64,000 nt of DNA from Manihot esculenta (taxonomy: Eukaryota > Streptophyta > Magnoliopsida > Malpighiales > Euphorbiaceae), in assembly GCF_001659605.2 (NCBI RefSeq), contig NC_035176.2, forward strand, positions 23,988,716-24,052,715, given 5' to 3'. Each line of letters starts with the position of its first letter. Position 1 is the first letter of the stretch. The notes under the pieces are model-generated. The model was given only the letters and a program-made list of their open reading frames with translations, was not told the DNA's origin and did no database searches. Position numbers and translations under genes: made by a program. Below, piece after piece: positions 45,687-57,318 of the stretch.

Positions 45687-48245
45687 TTTTGTGTCACGCA
45701 TTAAATAAAAACTTCCACATCTCTCTATATATATATTTATACAAAAATAATTATAAATTTATTTTTATAGGACGAAAATAATTAAAAGTTATATATTTCA
45801 AACGTATCAGAAATATATGGATTTTCTAATTTATGAATAATTGTTCAAGCTATGTAATATACAAATATTGTAGAAATTTAGGAAAAATGAAGAAAATAAA
45901 AATAAAAAGATGGGAGAGAAATAAAATAATAGAAAATTTTTATAAGGCATTTCTAGAAAATTATTTTTAGGATAAAATTTTTCTTTAGGGCGTAAAAAGT
46001 TAATTAAAAATTCTATTTTCAGGATATAATGCTTAATAAGAAATTAAAATTATTATTTTTTATTTCTTTTACTTCAAAAATTCACTCTGAAATGAATAAC
46101 ACAGGAATTAGTAAAAGAGAGAAGAAAGAATAATATAAAATTGTGTATGACAAAATGAATTTATTTTATATGCATAGACTTGAAAAGGCACATTATTTTA
46201 TTTTAAAAAAAATTAATTAATTAATTAAAATTAACCATTGATATATGTCACGGGAAAACTTGGTTTTTAAAGGAGCTGAGGGACGTGTCCACAATTCTTT
46301 TATTTTTTTAAAATATATTATTATTAAATAATAATATTTATTATTATTTATATTACGTAATAATCGCTGAACTATTATCACAAATAGAATTACATAACAA
46401 AAATTCGATAAGAAAAAAATATGGTTCAGCCCAAAAAAATGAAAATCTTAACACCTTAATATCTGGTTCATTTTCAAGACTCGCTCTTCTTTTGAGTAAG
46501 ACGAGTCTCGATATAAAATTACTATTATTAAACACAGTGCAATATATTTCTATTGTGTCAGGATTAACACCTTGTTAGCCGGCGATATCTCTTATCAAGT
46601 AGTCGGTCGCATCATCACCGATTTATTAGAAAATACTATATTTATTTTTACCTTCTTACAATATAAAAAGAAAAAAATTACAAAAATAAATATATGTTAT
46701 TTTTTAAACTTTTAAGTAATTTATTACATTCTTTTTTTTTTTTCAATATACTAACTCAAGTTTGGAGTGACTATCGTGGACGCCCCTCATGTTCTCTTTT
46801 TTATAAATTTAGTAAATTACGATATAATTCTATTTCGAATATATTATCAATTTAATTTCTGTATCATCAACTATATATAATAATTTTCACTTAATATTAT
46901 TTAATAATAAATAATAAGGGAAATAAAATTTTTTTGGCATATATAACACACATAAATAAAAGTGGTCAAAGGCTTGAACCATTAGAATAAATATGAAAAT
47001 AAAATTATATTTGTATGATACACGAGTTCTTCAAACTGCAATAGTAGCGCATTTAAATGTATCTTGCACCGGAGACAGACTTAGAATTGAAAATGTCATA
47101 AAATGAAACTAATTTATTTAAAATGTAGTTAATAATAATAATAAAATAACATTACTGATGTTCTGAGATTAAGAGAATAAAATTTACAGTATGTGTGTAA
47201 ACTTTTCTCTTCAGGAATATCTTTCTTCCTTTTATTCTTTTCTTCTTACTAACCAGTAACGCTTAACAGCTTTTCTGTTACAGTGACACCCGTCTCTCTC
47301 GAGCAGGTCCGTACGTACGTACAGTAGCGTTAGTCCCTTTACCTATGTCAGACAGCCATTTAATTCTTCCCAGTACGCATGCGAATAGGGCTACGAAGGG
47401 ACTTGATCTGCTTGTTTCTCACCACGTCCCATCACCGGGCTAGCTTCCTTCTTACTAGATTTGGGCTCGTGGACGACCTGGCCTGCTATGTATACTAAAG
47501 CCCAGGCCAAAGCTGCGGGACAAGCCTGCCTTGGGACGCTCCGAACTCCAGACCTGATCTATTTTCGTGGATTCTGTCTCGATCCATGTGAGTACGAGGT
47601 CCAATGGTTATCAACTACTATAAAAATGGATCGAGATAGAGATAAGGTAAAACATTTACATAGGGGCTGAAAATAACAGTCACAATAAAAAATTTACATA
47701 TTTAAAAAGTTTAAAGAAAACTTTTTATTTTAAAAAACTACAAATAACTATAATAATTTTAAAAGGAGTATAAAAATTTAAGAGTTAATTAAAAGTTAAA
47801 TTTCAAAGGATTATAAGTAAATATAATAATAAAAAAATTAAAAAATTTTTTAAAAAGGCTAAAAATACATTTAACAGAAATAATAAAAAAATCTAAGTAT
47901 ATATGTTAATTTTATTGTGCTTCAGAAAGTTGCATTTTGATTTCTTTTATTTAAGAACTCAAACTCAAAATATAAGAATCGGTAAAAGAGAGAAGAAATG
48001 ATAATATAAAATATAGTATGACAAAATGAATTAACTTCCTATTTATCAACTTGAAAAGGCACATTATTTTATTTAAAAAATTAATTAATTAATTAATTAA
48101 AAATTTACACACGTCCTTTCAATTTTTTTTAAATATTATAATTAAATAATTACATATTAGACTTTACGTGGCATACTAAAATAATTAGTCAACTCTTCAT
48201 TATTGCACCCCTGGACATACTGTAGGAATCTAATTACATAAATCT
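45687..48245. other. AT-rich block with degenerate repeat copies
   Basis: No gene is seen. Contents: 45780-45890, a direct copy of 44504-44601; 46070-46375, repeated in direct orientation at 47935-48195, both with an (AATT)n core; 46350-46690, a Tat LTR remnant listed separately; 47200-47290, resembling the Copia-2 leader and primer region at 42520-42605; and a GC-richer island at 47280-47620 starting with gtacgtacgtac. The 69-residue ORF at 47461 in that island has no recognisable domain. Confidence 0.5.
46350..46690 (+). repeat. Degenerate Tat-type LTR fragment, inverted relative to 609-5440
   Basis: The reverse complement shares with the Tat LTRs the order: TATA-like tttatattgtaa, tagtattttctaataa, tcggtgatgatg, gccggctaa, then agactcgtc and agcgagtct. 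Similarity is patchy and the ends are undefined. It is therefore a remnant of a relative in the opposite orientation. Confidence 0.5.
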
Positions 48246-48253
48246 CTTATAGA

Positions 48254-48759
48254 CAGGGGAGAGCATAAATCGTTCTGAACCGAAAAATTGAATCGAATCA
48301 ATCAATTTTGATTTAATAGTTTGATTAATTGAAAGGTTCTGTTCGATTTGATTAGTATTTTCAATTTATTTAGTTTTCAGTTCGGTTTGATTTAAACGTA
48401 TTAAATAACTGAAAATCTGAAAAACTGATTTTATATATAGAAATATTGATTATATATATATTTTTAAATTTTATATGGATTTTCATGAATTTTTTAAGTA
48501 TTATTATTATGTATTTAAATAATATTTATTAATAAATTTATGTGAAATATTTATTAAATTATTCTATTGAAATTAAAAAAAGAAAATTAAAATAAATTAC
48601 AGATTTTGATTTGAATTGAATTGAACTGAACCAAATCAATTTTTATTGGTTCAATTATATTTTTATAATTGATTTTTTTCTATTTTTAATATTTTTATAA
48701 TTCAATTTTCAATTTTTTCGGTTCAGTTCGAAATCGAACCGACTGATTGCACAGCCTTA
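48254..48759. mobile_element. hAT-like MITE
   Basis: The 506-bp segment is bounded by the 8-bp duplication CTTATAGA (48246-48253 and 48760-48767). Its left end reads CAGGGGAGAGC, and the inverse of its right end reads TAAGGCTGTGC. Both are followed within 30 bases by gaaccgaaaaattgaa, so subterminal sequences are inverted repeats rich in ggttcgg/ccgaacc. An 8-bp TSD and CAGGGG-type end suggest the hAT superfamily. No transposase is present. Confidence 0.75.
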
Positions 48760-48767
48760 CTTATAGA

Positions 48768-51700
48768 TTTAGATTTTTAATAACAAATATTGATTAATAA
48801 ATATAATTAAGCTACTACCGACTCAAAAGAGAGAATGAGATGATATGTATTTTTATTCCTTTAATAAAATATTTTGAATTTAAAAATTTAAAAGAAAGTA
48901 CTTATAAAAATTTAAAAATAAATATTTTGTTCTCCTAATAAATTTATCTGAAATAAGTGAATTTTAATATAATATATATATATATATTAATCAATATATT
49001 TTTTATATTTAAATATTTATTAAATTTAAAAATTTGTCTCTCATTCATTGAATCAAAAGAAGAGAGAGGATTAGAGTAGTTGGTCAGACATGTTTTAATA
49101 TATTTTTTAAAATAAAAAAATTAATTTTTCAATATTATATAGAAATCATATAGTAATTTTTAAAAAATATTATTAATAAATGTAGTTATAGTCAGTTATT
49201 TATAATTAATGAGTAATAGTCAATTATTAAATATCATTTTTTCTATAATTAATAATAAAAATTAAAATATTAATTTTATGTGTTTTTAATTATAGTTTTG
49301 ATATTTTGATTATTATTATATTTATTAAATAATTTAAAATTATATATTAAAAATTAGTATTCACAATATCCAGTTGGATTGGCGTAAGTGGATTGAATTT
49401 TCAGGTTAACTGTACTTGAAAAATCAGGACTTATTTAAATTCAGCTACCGACCTAAGTGTGGATTATTCCTATTCATTTAAGAAAATGTGTGCTGTAAAA
49501 TTTTAAAAGAAAAAAAATTAACATTGGCTTTCTAAAAATTTTTTTTTTTTATTATTTTATGATTTGTGAAATTTAAGTCTTACATTTAAATAATAAAGGC
49601 AAAAAGCTTTGACATTAGTTATAGGTAAACAACGGTTAAATCATAATTAAACCTTAGTTTATACCTCTAAAAATCTAAATTGAAATTCTTAAATGAATTA
49701 AAATTCATAATTTATTAAAATTTAATTTTCTTAGCTTTCTTAGCAATCAAACATCAAGATTCTATTTATAATAGAAAATTTTAATCTCACTTGACTTGTA
49801 TGAAGATTTATGGATAGTTTTGAATAAACTTTATCATGTTCTCTTTTATTTCTATTTAACTGTTTTATTTTCAAAAATAATATTTTTCGCTCATTATTTT
49901 TTTATTATCATTCTATTCACTTAAATTCTATTATTTTTTTACATTTCACACTATAAAAAGCACTAATCAATTTAACTTTTTCTTTTATCAGGGTGTCTCG
50001 ATCAATAATACAATTATTGAATTTTTAAGTGTTTTGATAGTTATATTCACACTATATTTTTGCATTTTGCATAAAAAAATGCTAATCAATTTAACTTTTT
50101 TCTTGTCGGCGTCTCGATCAATAATACAATTGTTGAATTTTTAAGTGTCTTAATAATTATATTCACACTATTTTTAAGATTTAAAGATTGGTATATAAAT
50201 ATAATTTATTTGAAAATATAAATATAATTTTTTAAAAATAAATAAAAAAATTTAAGTTAAAAAAGCCATATAAAATGATAGGTGGCTAGATTGAACTTTG
50301 ACTAAAATTAATTTTAATTGATAACTAAAATCAATTTTTCTCAAATTAAAAAATTGAAATATAAATTTCATTTAAAAAATTCGAAATATTTTATCTAATT
50401 ACAATATATTTTATGAATACAAGTGTTTAATTTTGAGTAGGAGGGATGCGTGGATAGGAATAGATTTCATAAATATTTTTTTTAAATAGGAATTAAAAGA
50501 GTAAAATATAAGACATCTCAAATTTACTGAGATACACTTATTATCAGATTAAGTCTGTAAATACAGTCTTATAAATTTTTTTATTATGCAAGAATACGAG
50601 TAGAAAGGGTAATGAAGATGAAATTAAAAAAAAAAAAAGGAAGTTTTACTTTTTAAAAATTTGTTTAAATTTAATGGACAGTTGGTTGTTGCATTAGGTT
50701 GTTAGGTGGTTTTTTTGATTTCTTGAAATAAAAGGATACTCTCTTTTTTGTTTTTTTATTGGTTTATTGTGGTGCTTTTATTTTATGATAATTTTCTTTT
50801 TCTCTTTAGCAAAAGTGGTGTTTTCGTTGGAATATCCTTTGTTTCTGCACTGACCGACTTTGCCGTGGAAATAACTTTTCAATTACTTTTTTTATATTTT
50901 TTCATTTGTACGTGTGATTTCCACACCTCTCCAAATTTATGTCAGTGCCTAACATTTAAATCCTTATCAGCATGCTTCCAATCATTAATTTATTAAAATT
51001 TAATTTAATTTTTTATTTAAGAAAAATTAATTTTTTTATTCAATTGTAACTTATATTTAATTATATAAATTTATTCATAAGATAACTTAACTTTTCATCG
51101 TTACATTAAATATGCATTCACAAATTTAATCCAAATAAATATGAGAGATTTCAGATCCTACTCTTTTAATTTCCATTTTAAAAATAAAAACATTACATCA
51201 AATATTTTTTAATTTAATTAAATTGTTTTTTATCTCACTTAACTACTTTAATTTTAATAATTCTCTCTATTAATTTATTATTAAAATTTTAAAATATTTT
51301 AAAAAATAAAATAATAATATAAATTTAAAAAATTATAAAAATATTTATAATATTTAGTATAAATAAAAGTAAAAACATTGATTTTTTTTTTAATTTTCTC
51401 AAAGCCATAGATTATTTTATAATACAAAAAACAACTTATAGCCACTTTTTTGACAACACTAGTAATAGGTAGATTGATAAAAATTATAAGAAAATCTTGT
51501 TCAGTAATATTAAATATTTTAAATCCGGTTAGCTGTTCTAATAACTATTAAATGTTATGATAATGGTTATGTAAAAATTAAAATATTTTTATAATTAAAT
51601 CTTTTAATTTTTTAAATATTTGTATTTTAATTTTTTATTTATTATAAAAAAATAAAATTTATCAATTAAATTATAGAGAAAATGATCGATAAAATAAATT

Positions 51701-51949
51701 ATTAATTATTTATTAACTATTTGAAACACTGATAATAAAATTATTGTAAAATTATCCATAGTTACATTTCAGTAGAATCTTTTGTTTTGATAGTTAATGA
51801 GATTAAAATAGTTTCATTTTTTAGTGGTAGAATCTTTTGTTTTGTGAAATTATAGATTGCAACCCTAATCAAGCTTGTTACTATCAGTAAAAATAAAAAT
51901 AAAAGAAAAATGAGAGAGAGTTTTACTCGTAATTAGGAAACAGTATTCA
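48768..51949. other. AT-rich intergenic DNA
   Basis: No gene or complete element is seen. A local direct duplication lies at about 49968-50060 and 50085-50170, sharing ctaatcaatttaacttttt and gtctcgatcaataataca. The 82-residue ORF at 50748-50996 is rich in hydrophobic residues because of T-rich sequence and has no start context or homology that I recognise. Confidence 0.5.
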
Positions 51950-52385
51950 ATTTAAAATGAAAAAATCGATCGAATTAAATTAATTTAAAATTTTAATTTA
52001 ATTTTTTATTTATTTCGGTTCGATTTGATTTTTAATTTCAAAAATTTTAATTATTTCGATTCGGTTTAATTTTAATTAGAAAAAATTTAAAAAATCAAAC
52101 TGAACTGTTTAGTGATAATAGTATATTATTTTTAATAATACAGAGAGATTATATTATATTAAAATTAAAATATTTTAATTAAATTTTAAAATATGTAAAA
52201 AAATAAAAAGAATTATTAAAAATTTAAATCAATCAAATCGAACCGAATCAAATTGAATCAGACTGATTGGGTTTGATTCAATTTTTAATTAAAATCAATT
52301 TAATTTTTATAAATAAAAAAATTTCAATTTTTAATTTATTAAATTTAATTCGATTTTGAATTATACCGACTAAAACGCTCATCTT
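51950..52385. mobile_element. Possible MITE related in style to 48254-48759
   Basis: The left half contains ttcggttcgatttgattttt and the right half aatcgaaccgaatcaa, giving inverted similarity. The terminal parts (agtattcaatttaaaat against the inverse ggtataattcaaaatcg) also resemble each other. The ends and the target duplication cannot be fixed, so this is a tentative call. Confidence 0.4.
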
Positions 52386-53146
52386 GTCATAATATTAACA
52401 CCTAAGACATAGGTCATAAAAGAGGAAAATAGGGGTTACTTGGTCTTAGCAACTACTAGGAGGAGGTTGTTGAGATTTGGGGTTGGGTGGTTAGATCTCA
52501 TCAACACATCTAAATAAATAAATAAAATAAAGTAACTACTTTTATTTATCATTTTTCAATATTTTCAGTATATTTTTTTATATTACATATAAAATAATAA
52601 ATTTCTCATTTATATTTTCTTAGTCGGAATAATATTATTCCCATTTTTTAATAATCCATAACCATGTAGGGTTGGTTAAAAGTTCCGTCAGACTTGATTC
52701 GGATTTGAATGGGTGATCAAGTTTAAGATTCAGGGGATCGGAATCGATTCTTTAGAATTTATCCCTTTTGTTTTTTTGTTTATTTCTTTTAACAAAACTT
52801 CTATTTTGATTTTTAAAATGTAAATTATTAGTCTCATAATTCTATAAACTTTTTAATAATTAAATAAGTAGTTGAATTATTAAAATAAATTAAATAAGAT
52901 TTTTTAATTTGAAATATATATTTATAATAAAAAATATATAAACCCCTTTAAATTTTTAAAAATAATAACTAAAACTTTTAATTTTTAAATACTTAATAAA
53001 TAAAAAATATTATTTATATTAATTCACATTTATATTTTAAATTTTAAATTGTGTATGATAAAGAAAGATTTTTTTTAATTTATCATATTTATATTTAAAA
53101 AAGACAAAATTAAATTTTATATTTTTTTAAAAAATTAATTAAAATT
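52386..53146. other. AT-rich intergenic DNA
   Basis: No gene, repeat pair or element end is recognised in this stretch. Confidence 0.5.
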
Positions 53147-53700
53147 GATATATTCAGAATAGAACTGTGTTGTGATTGGTCAATTTTGCAAGAAAAGGAA
53201 TGTAAGTGGTTGGCACATATAATAGTCATTCCGACGTTCAAGTCAGTAAATTAAAAAAGGGGTGAGTATAAAGAATTATTCAGAATTTAAAAGTAGTTGT
53301 ATAAGAATTGTCTACCTTTATCTCTGTAATCATTAGTTTTTATATGATAAAAAGATGGAGTTAATTATAGTATTTTTCGAAAATCCACTTTGTGCCGGCT
53401 AATTGATAAGGAATCTCACCGGCTAATTAATAAGGAATCCTACCGATTAATTGATCGATAATCCTATGATTACAGGCGTATTAGAGATTTACTGGATTGT
53501 GCCTACTAACGATAATTTTATATGAAGACTCGACCTCTTTAAGGAGAGAGCGAGTTTTGATGAAAAACCAAATGTAATGGTGTCTGCGGTCTTTCTTTCC
53601 ACGGGTAGAATCATGTATCGGCTCATCATACGCTTGCCACATGACCCTGTCTTATGCTAACAGCCCATGACTTACTTTGGACGATTGTTATATTGCATCA
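53147..53700 (-). repeat. 3' LTR of the second Tat element
   Basis: About 554 bp. The inner end (ttgcatca) is clear because the polypurine tract gaggtcccccc follows. The outer end near 53147 (ttgatatattcag) is decayed, and no target duplication can be checked. It shares with the other Tat LTRs the phrases tgtgattggtc, aagtcagtaaatta, aaaaagatggagtt and gactcgacc. Confidence 0.7.
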
Positions 53701-53765
53701 GAGGTCCCCCCACTGGCCTTCGATTATTCAGATTTGAAAGTGATAGTTGCCTTCCAAATCAGGGG

Positions 53766-53890
53766 CACGTGACTTATTTAGATTGGCATTTCTCCGCTCA
53801 CGTCACTTTGCCTGCTCATGCCCATAAATGATGACTATATTGTTCTTCGAGCCACATTCAAAACCTGCCGTCAAAACCGTCATATAAAAA
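53766..53890 (+). promoter_or_regulatory. Probable promoter of the antisense ORF
   Basis: On the plus strand a G-box (CACGTG, 53766-53771) is followed about 110 bases later by a TATA box (CATATAAAAA, 53881-53890), some 125 bases before the ATG at 54014. The equivalent G-box position in the first Tat element (near 1279-1285) has lost the motif. Inferred from sequence only. Confidence 0.45.
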
Positions 53891-54013
53891 CCATACTTAT
53901 CCTCCAGATACCACTTTTTCTTACAACTAACTTCTGTGCTTTAGAAAAGTCTCGTCCACTTCTCTTATTCGCATACTTAAGGTAACTCCTATTCGCTTTC
54001 AGTTTCATAGCAA

Positions 54014-55959
54014 TGAATAAGAACACTTCTTCTTCTGTTTTTTGATGGAAGCCAAGCCTTAGGCTCCCCCTCCAGCAGTCCCATTCAGGTTCCTGCTCCT
54101 ATCGTTCCGCTAAGGGCGGTCCATGAGAATGAAAGCATCCTGGTTAACGACACCTCTTCTATATTAACTGAGAAGGATGTAAACTGCCTACACGATTAAT
54201 ACCACATCTCTCAAGAAAATCTTCTACGTCTTCACTCCATCTCTGAGCATTTACGTGGATGACTAGATTCCCATGGAGGATACTATCATGGTCTACGAGG
54301 AGCAGTTGAAGGCAGATCTTTAGTTTTCGATGGACCCATTCTTCGTTGAAGTCCTTTGTTTCCATAAGCTAGCAGTCATCCAACTACACTCCAACAGTTG
54401 GAGGATCTTGGTGGCTTTTTGCTTCCTCTGCTTCAACAACAACATCGAGCCAAGTGTTGCTCTATTATCCCAGTTGTACCAGTCAGGAACCCGAAAGAAC
54501 AAAGTGTTCTGGAACTTCAGCGGGAGAAAACTTCAAACCCTTTTCGACCGAATACCCTCATCCTTCAAACGCTGGAAAAATAAATTTTTCATCCTACGTC
54601 ACCGAGTAATTGGGGGTTTTGGGCAGCTCCAAAATAACTGAAATGTATATGTGGAGTTTTGGAAGGATAGGATCCAACCACAGCGGGATGAGGAGGAGCC
54701 TTTACACTTCTTCCAAAGGATGGCCTTGACACAGAGGATTGATATCACCGTCGTAATGAGGAACATCCTTTTGTCCTGGCAAAGCCATACTCATTTTGAC
54801 TAGGCTTGGGCTTCTCACTCGCCCAGCCTTCCAGCATTCGGGAAAGCACGTCACATGCTAGCATGCAGAGTATTTTTCTTTCTACCCCCTTTGTTTTTGA
54901 AATTGACTGCCTTACTCACCTTTTGTTTTATGGAGATATGTTTAGATTAAGGAATAAGTTTGCCAAGGCAGCCTGCGCCGCTCAGAAGGGCAAAGCAGTT
55001 GCTGGAACGACCGGTCCTCCTCCTAAATGAGCTCGTCGTACCAAGGATATAACCATGCTTCCTCCTCCTCCTCCACCCATTCTTGTAATAGAACAATCGA
55101 CTCCTATTCAGCCCGAGTCTTCTACAAGAGGTGACTCTACAGTAGTCCTAGTCTCTGTTGAGCCGTTAGCCGAGAATGCTAGTGTCGAATCCCAGTGGCC
55201 TCGTAGCATTCAACAATTGGCACTGGCACTGACTTGGACGATCTCTTTTCTTGAGGAAACTCGTCTGTCAGTCCTCATAGCCAAGAATGATTGAAGGCCT
55301 GGGGATTGTCAACACCTGAACGCGATCGAGACGGACGACCTCTTTGAAACCATCATGCACTCTGCCATAGAGAGTTTCCTATGTGCATATATGGTCAGGG
55401 AGCGAAACAAGGCTCTAAAGTGATAACTCAGAGCTCAGGAGACAAATAAAGATCTCCTGTAAGAAGAGTGCTAGAGGTTGAAGGCTCGGGTTAATGAAGT
55501 GGAGGGGACAATAAAAGAGACGTTGAAGTCTATGGACAAGCTCCAAGCGGACCTAGACTAAGAAAATGCTTCAAAATCAGTCAAAGACGGCTGAAGATCA
55601 AGTGGCCATGCTTCAGTGCCAAGTCCAGGAGCTACAGTCTCAGGTTGAGGAGAACCGAGCCGCTTCTACCAGGATTGCTAAACTAGAAGCAGAACTTCAA
55701 GAGAAGAGTGGCCTAGGAAGAAGAGATGTTCGTCAAAGGCTAGGACTTAGTCAAGAAGGAGCTGGTGAAGCGGTTTCCTCCTGAGGACTTTGCTTGGATA
55801 GATGACATCTTCCTAGAGAAGGAGGGCGAGGACGAGCAAGAGGAGGAGAAGATTGAAGACACCGACTGAGTCTCTGCAGAAAATGTAATAGATGTAGAGA
55901 ATATAAATATAATAGAGATTTGGGAGGAGGAAACTGAAGATATCCCTCCTCCCATGTAA
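54014..55959 (+). pseudogene. Antisense extra ORF with putative gypsy-type transposon domain (PF04195-like)
   Basis: This plus-strand gene lies inside the minus-strand Tat element. It starts near ATG 54014 (MNKNTSSS). The best domain (about 54280-54640) includes MDPFFVEVLCFHKL, LHSNSWRILVAF, NNNIEPSVALL and FKRWKNKFF. That is the pattern of plant proteins annotated as putative gypsy-type transposon: basic, with FxVEVLxxLxIAPxQLxPNSWR...W..RFF. The second half is a long coiled coil (QNQSKTAEDQVAMLQCQVQELQ near 55566-55640), and the acidic C terminus ends EEETEDIPPPM at the TAA 55957-55959. Stops and several frameshifts, one already at a T run near 54037, disable it. Extra ORFs like this are known in Tat-lineage elements; their role is unknown. 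Assignment is by recalled motif and would need a profile search. Confidence 0.7.
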
Positions 55960-55972
55960 TCTTTTGAGATGT

Positions 55973-55978
55973 AATAAA
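55973..55978 (+). terminator. Polyadenylation signal AATAAA of the antisense ORF
   Basis: The plus-strand AATAAA begins 14 bases after the stop codon of the antisense ORF, where a plant near-upstream poly(A) element could act. With the TATA box upstream it makes the antisense ORF look like a self-contained transcription unit. Confidence 0.4.
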
Positions 55979-56269
55979 AGTATCTCCTCTCGTGTCTTGG
56001 CATTATTTTCACCAACTGCTTATATGATCGGTACTCGTCTGACCCTCTTCTAGAAAAAACTTAAATAATCATTAAAAAAAATGGGCTAAGGGGTTAACAC
56101 CCAACCAAAAAACCTGGTAAAAATTGTCTGGACCAACAAATGATAAAAGCAGACTTCCTAACCGGACATAACACTCGGTCACTAGCCTAACTAGTGGTCA
56201 TAAAATAAAAAATTTAGAAAATTTTACAGAATTGGACCGACACCCGGATACCCACCTTGTAGTCTGAGA

Positions 56270-56640
56270 TAAAAATTCTTTAGAAGCTTTTTTTGTGAAA
56301 TAGGACTAACACTTGATCTCATGGCCTGGCTAACACTTGCCTTATGGCTTGGGCGCGTGGCCTAGTTAACACTTGCCTTACAGCCTAGGCATAAAATGCC
56401 TTAGAAACTTTTTGTGAAGCGGAGTTAATACCTGGTTGCGTGGCCTGACAGATATCCGCCTTATAGCCCGACATAAAATGCCTTAGTTAGTGGGACTAAC
56501 ATTTAGTCGTTGAGCCTGGCGGATATCTGCCTTATGACCGTGGCATAAAATGACTTGAAAATTTCTTGTGAACTGAGTCTAATGCCTGATTATATGGCCT
56601 GGTAGATACTCGCCTTGTGGCCTTAAAATTTTATTTATCA
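56270..56640. repeat. Short tandem repeats in the Tat 3' region
   Basis: Three to four imperfect units of 75-110 bases share cataaaatgccttag, ttgtgaagnggantaa and gccttatggcc. They resemble 2250-2400 of the first Tat element (gcatcaaatgccttagaaacttcttgtgaag), showing common descent of the array. Confidence 0.65.
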
Positions 56641-56645
56641 GGACT

Positions 56646-57318
56646 TGATGGGCGTCGAAACCATCAAAAATAAATTACTGCTTTAAAATAAAACTTGTGA
56701 TAATAGTAAGTAGGGTCGATCCTACAGAGACTGGTAAGTGAATTAATTCTATTGAATGAACAGAAATAAAATAAAATAAAATAAAATAGAGGGAGATTTT
56801 GAATATAGAGAAATAAATAAAATTAATTTAAAGAAAGAAACAATTAAATTTAAGAGAGAGAATTAAGATGAGAAACATTCAGTTGAAGGAATAATTTTAG
56901 TTTCAGTTTTTGTGGGTCGATCACAGATAAAATAATTTCAATTTAATTATTGATAAACCAGTTATAGATATAGAAGACACTTCAGGTATCCCATCCTTTC
57001 TTAGATTTTAAACTAGTTAAGAGACGCTCGTTAACTAGCTTTAATTCTTGGATAACCTTAGGAGACGCTCATAGAATTTAATCTAATTATTGTATTAAGA
57101 ATTAAAAGGACTTGATTCTAACTAACAAACGCGAGACGCTCGGTTCATTTAAGTTAGATTATACTATTCCTTAGGAAGGCCTTACGCAACCTAATTCACT
57201 ACTTATTTCAGTTTAACTAAACAATTACGGATTTAATTAACCTAAATAGCAATATACCATTCTATCAATTGAGCAATGGCGCCTTAATGCAACAACCCAC
57301 AAAATGATATTAAGCAAT
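56646..57318 (-). repeat. Athila-like LTR fragment (outermost of the right-hand nest)
   Basis: It begins TGATGGGCGTCGAAACC and contains agggtcgatcctacagaga, then repeated gagacgctc phrases, the same order as in the two other Athila-type LTRs (57319 and 59977). It interrupts the Tat tandem repeats on its left and is itself cut on the right by the Athila element at 57319. Its remainder and its target duplication should lie beyond the window. Confidence 0.65.

Larger units (their letters stand above)
53147..56645 (-). mobile_element. Second Tat-type element, 3' part only
   Basis: The left LTR (53147-53700) is homologous to the LTRs of the 609-5440 element. The polypurine tract follows (53701-53716), so the element reads right to left and this is its 3' end. 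Next come sequences matching 1216-1330 of the first element, then an antisense extra gene absent from the first element, then tandem repeats related to 2250-3215. The element stops at 56645, where an Athila-like LTR begins. Gag, pol and the 5' LTR are not in the window and may lie beyond the right-hand nest. Confidence 0.75.

Noticed and set aside
47461..47670. 69-residue ORF in the GC island
   Set aside because: No domain or homology recognised and no promoter or splice context; kept only as part of the island observation.
50748..50996. 82-residue hydrophobic ORF that looks like a membrane protein
   Set aside because: It is T-rich low-complexity DNA giving F, L and V codons; no conserved motif, and isolated in AT-rich sequence.
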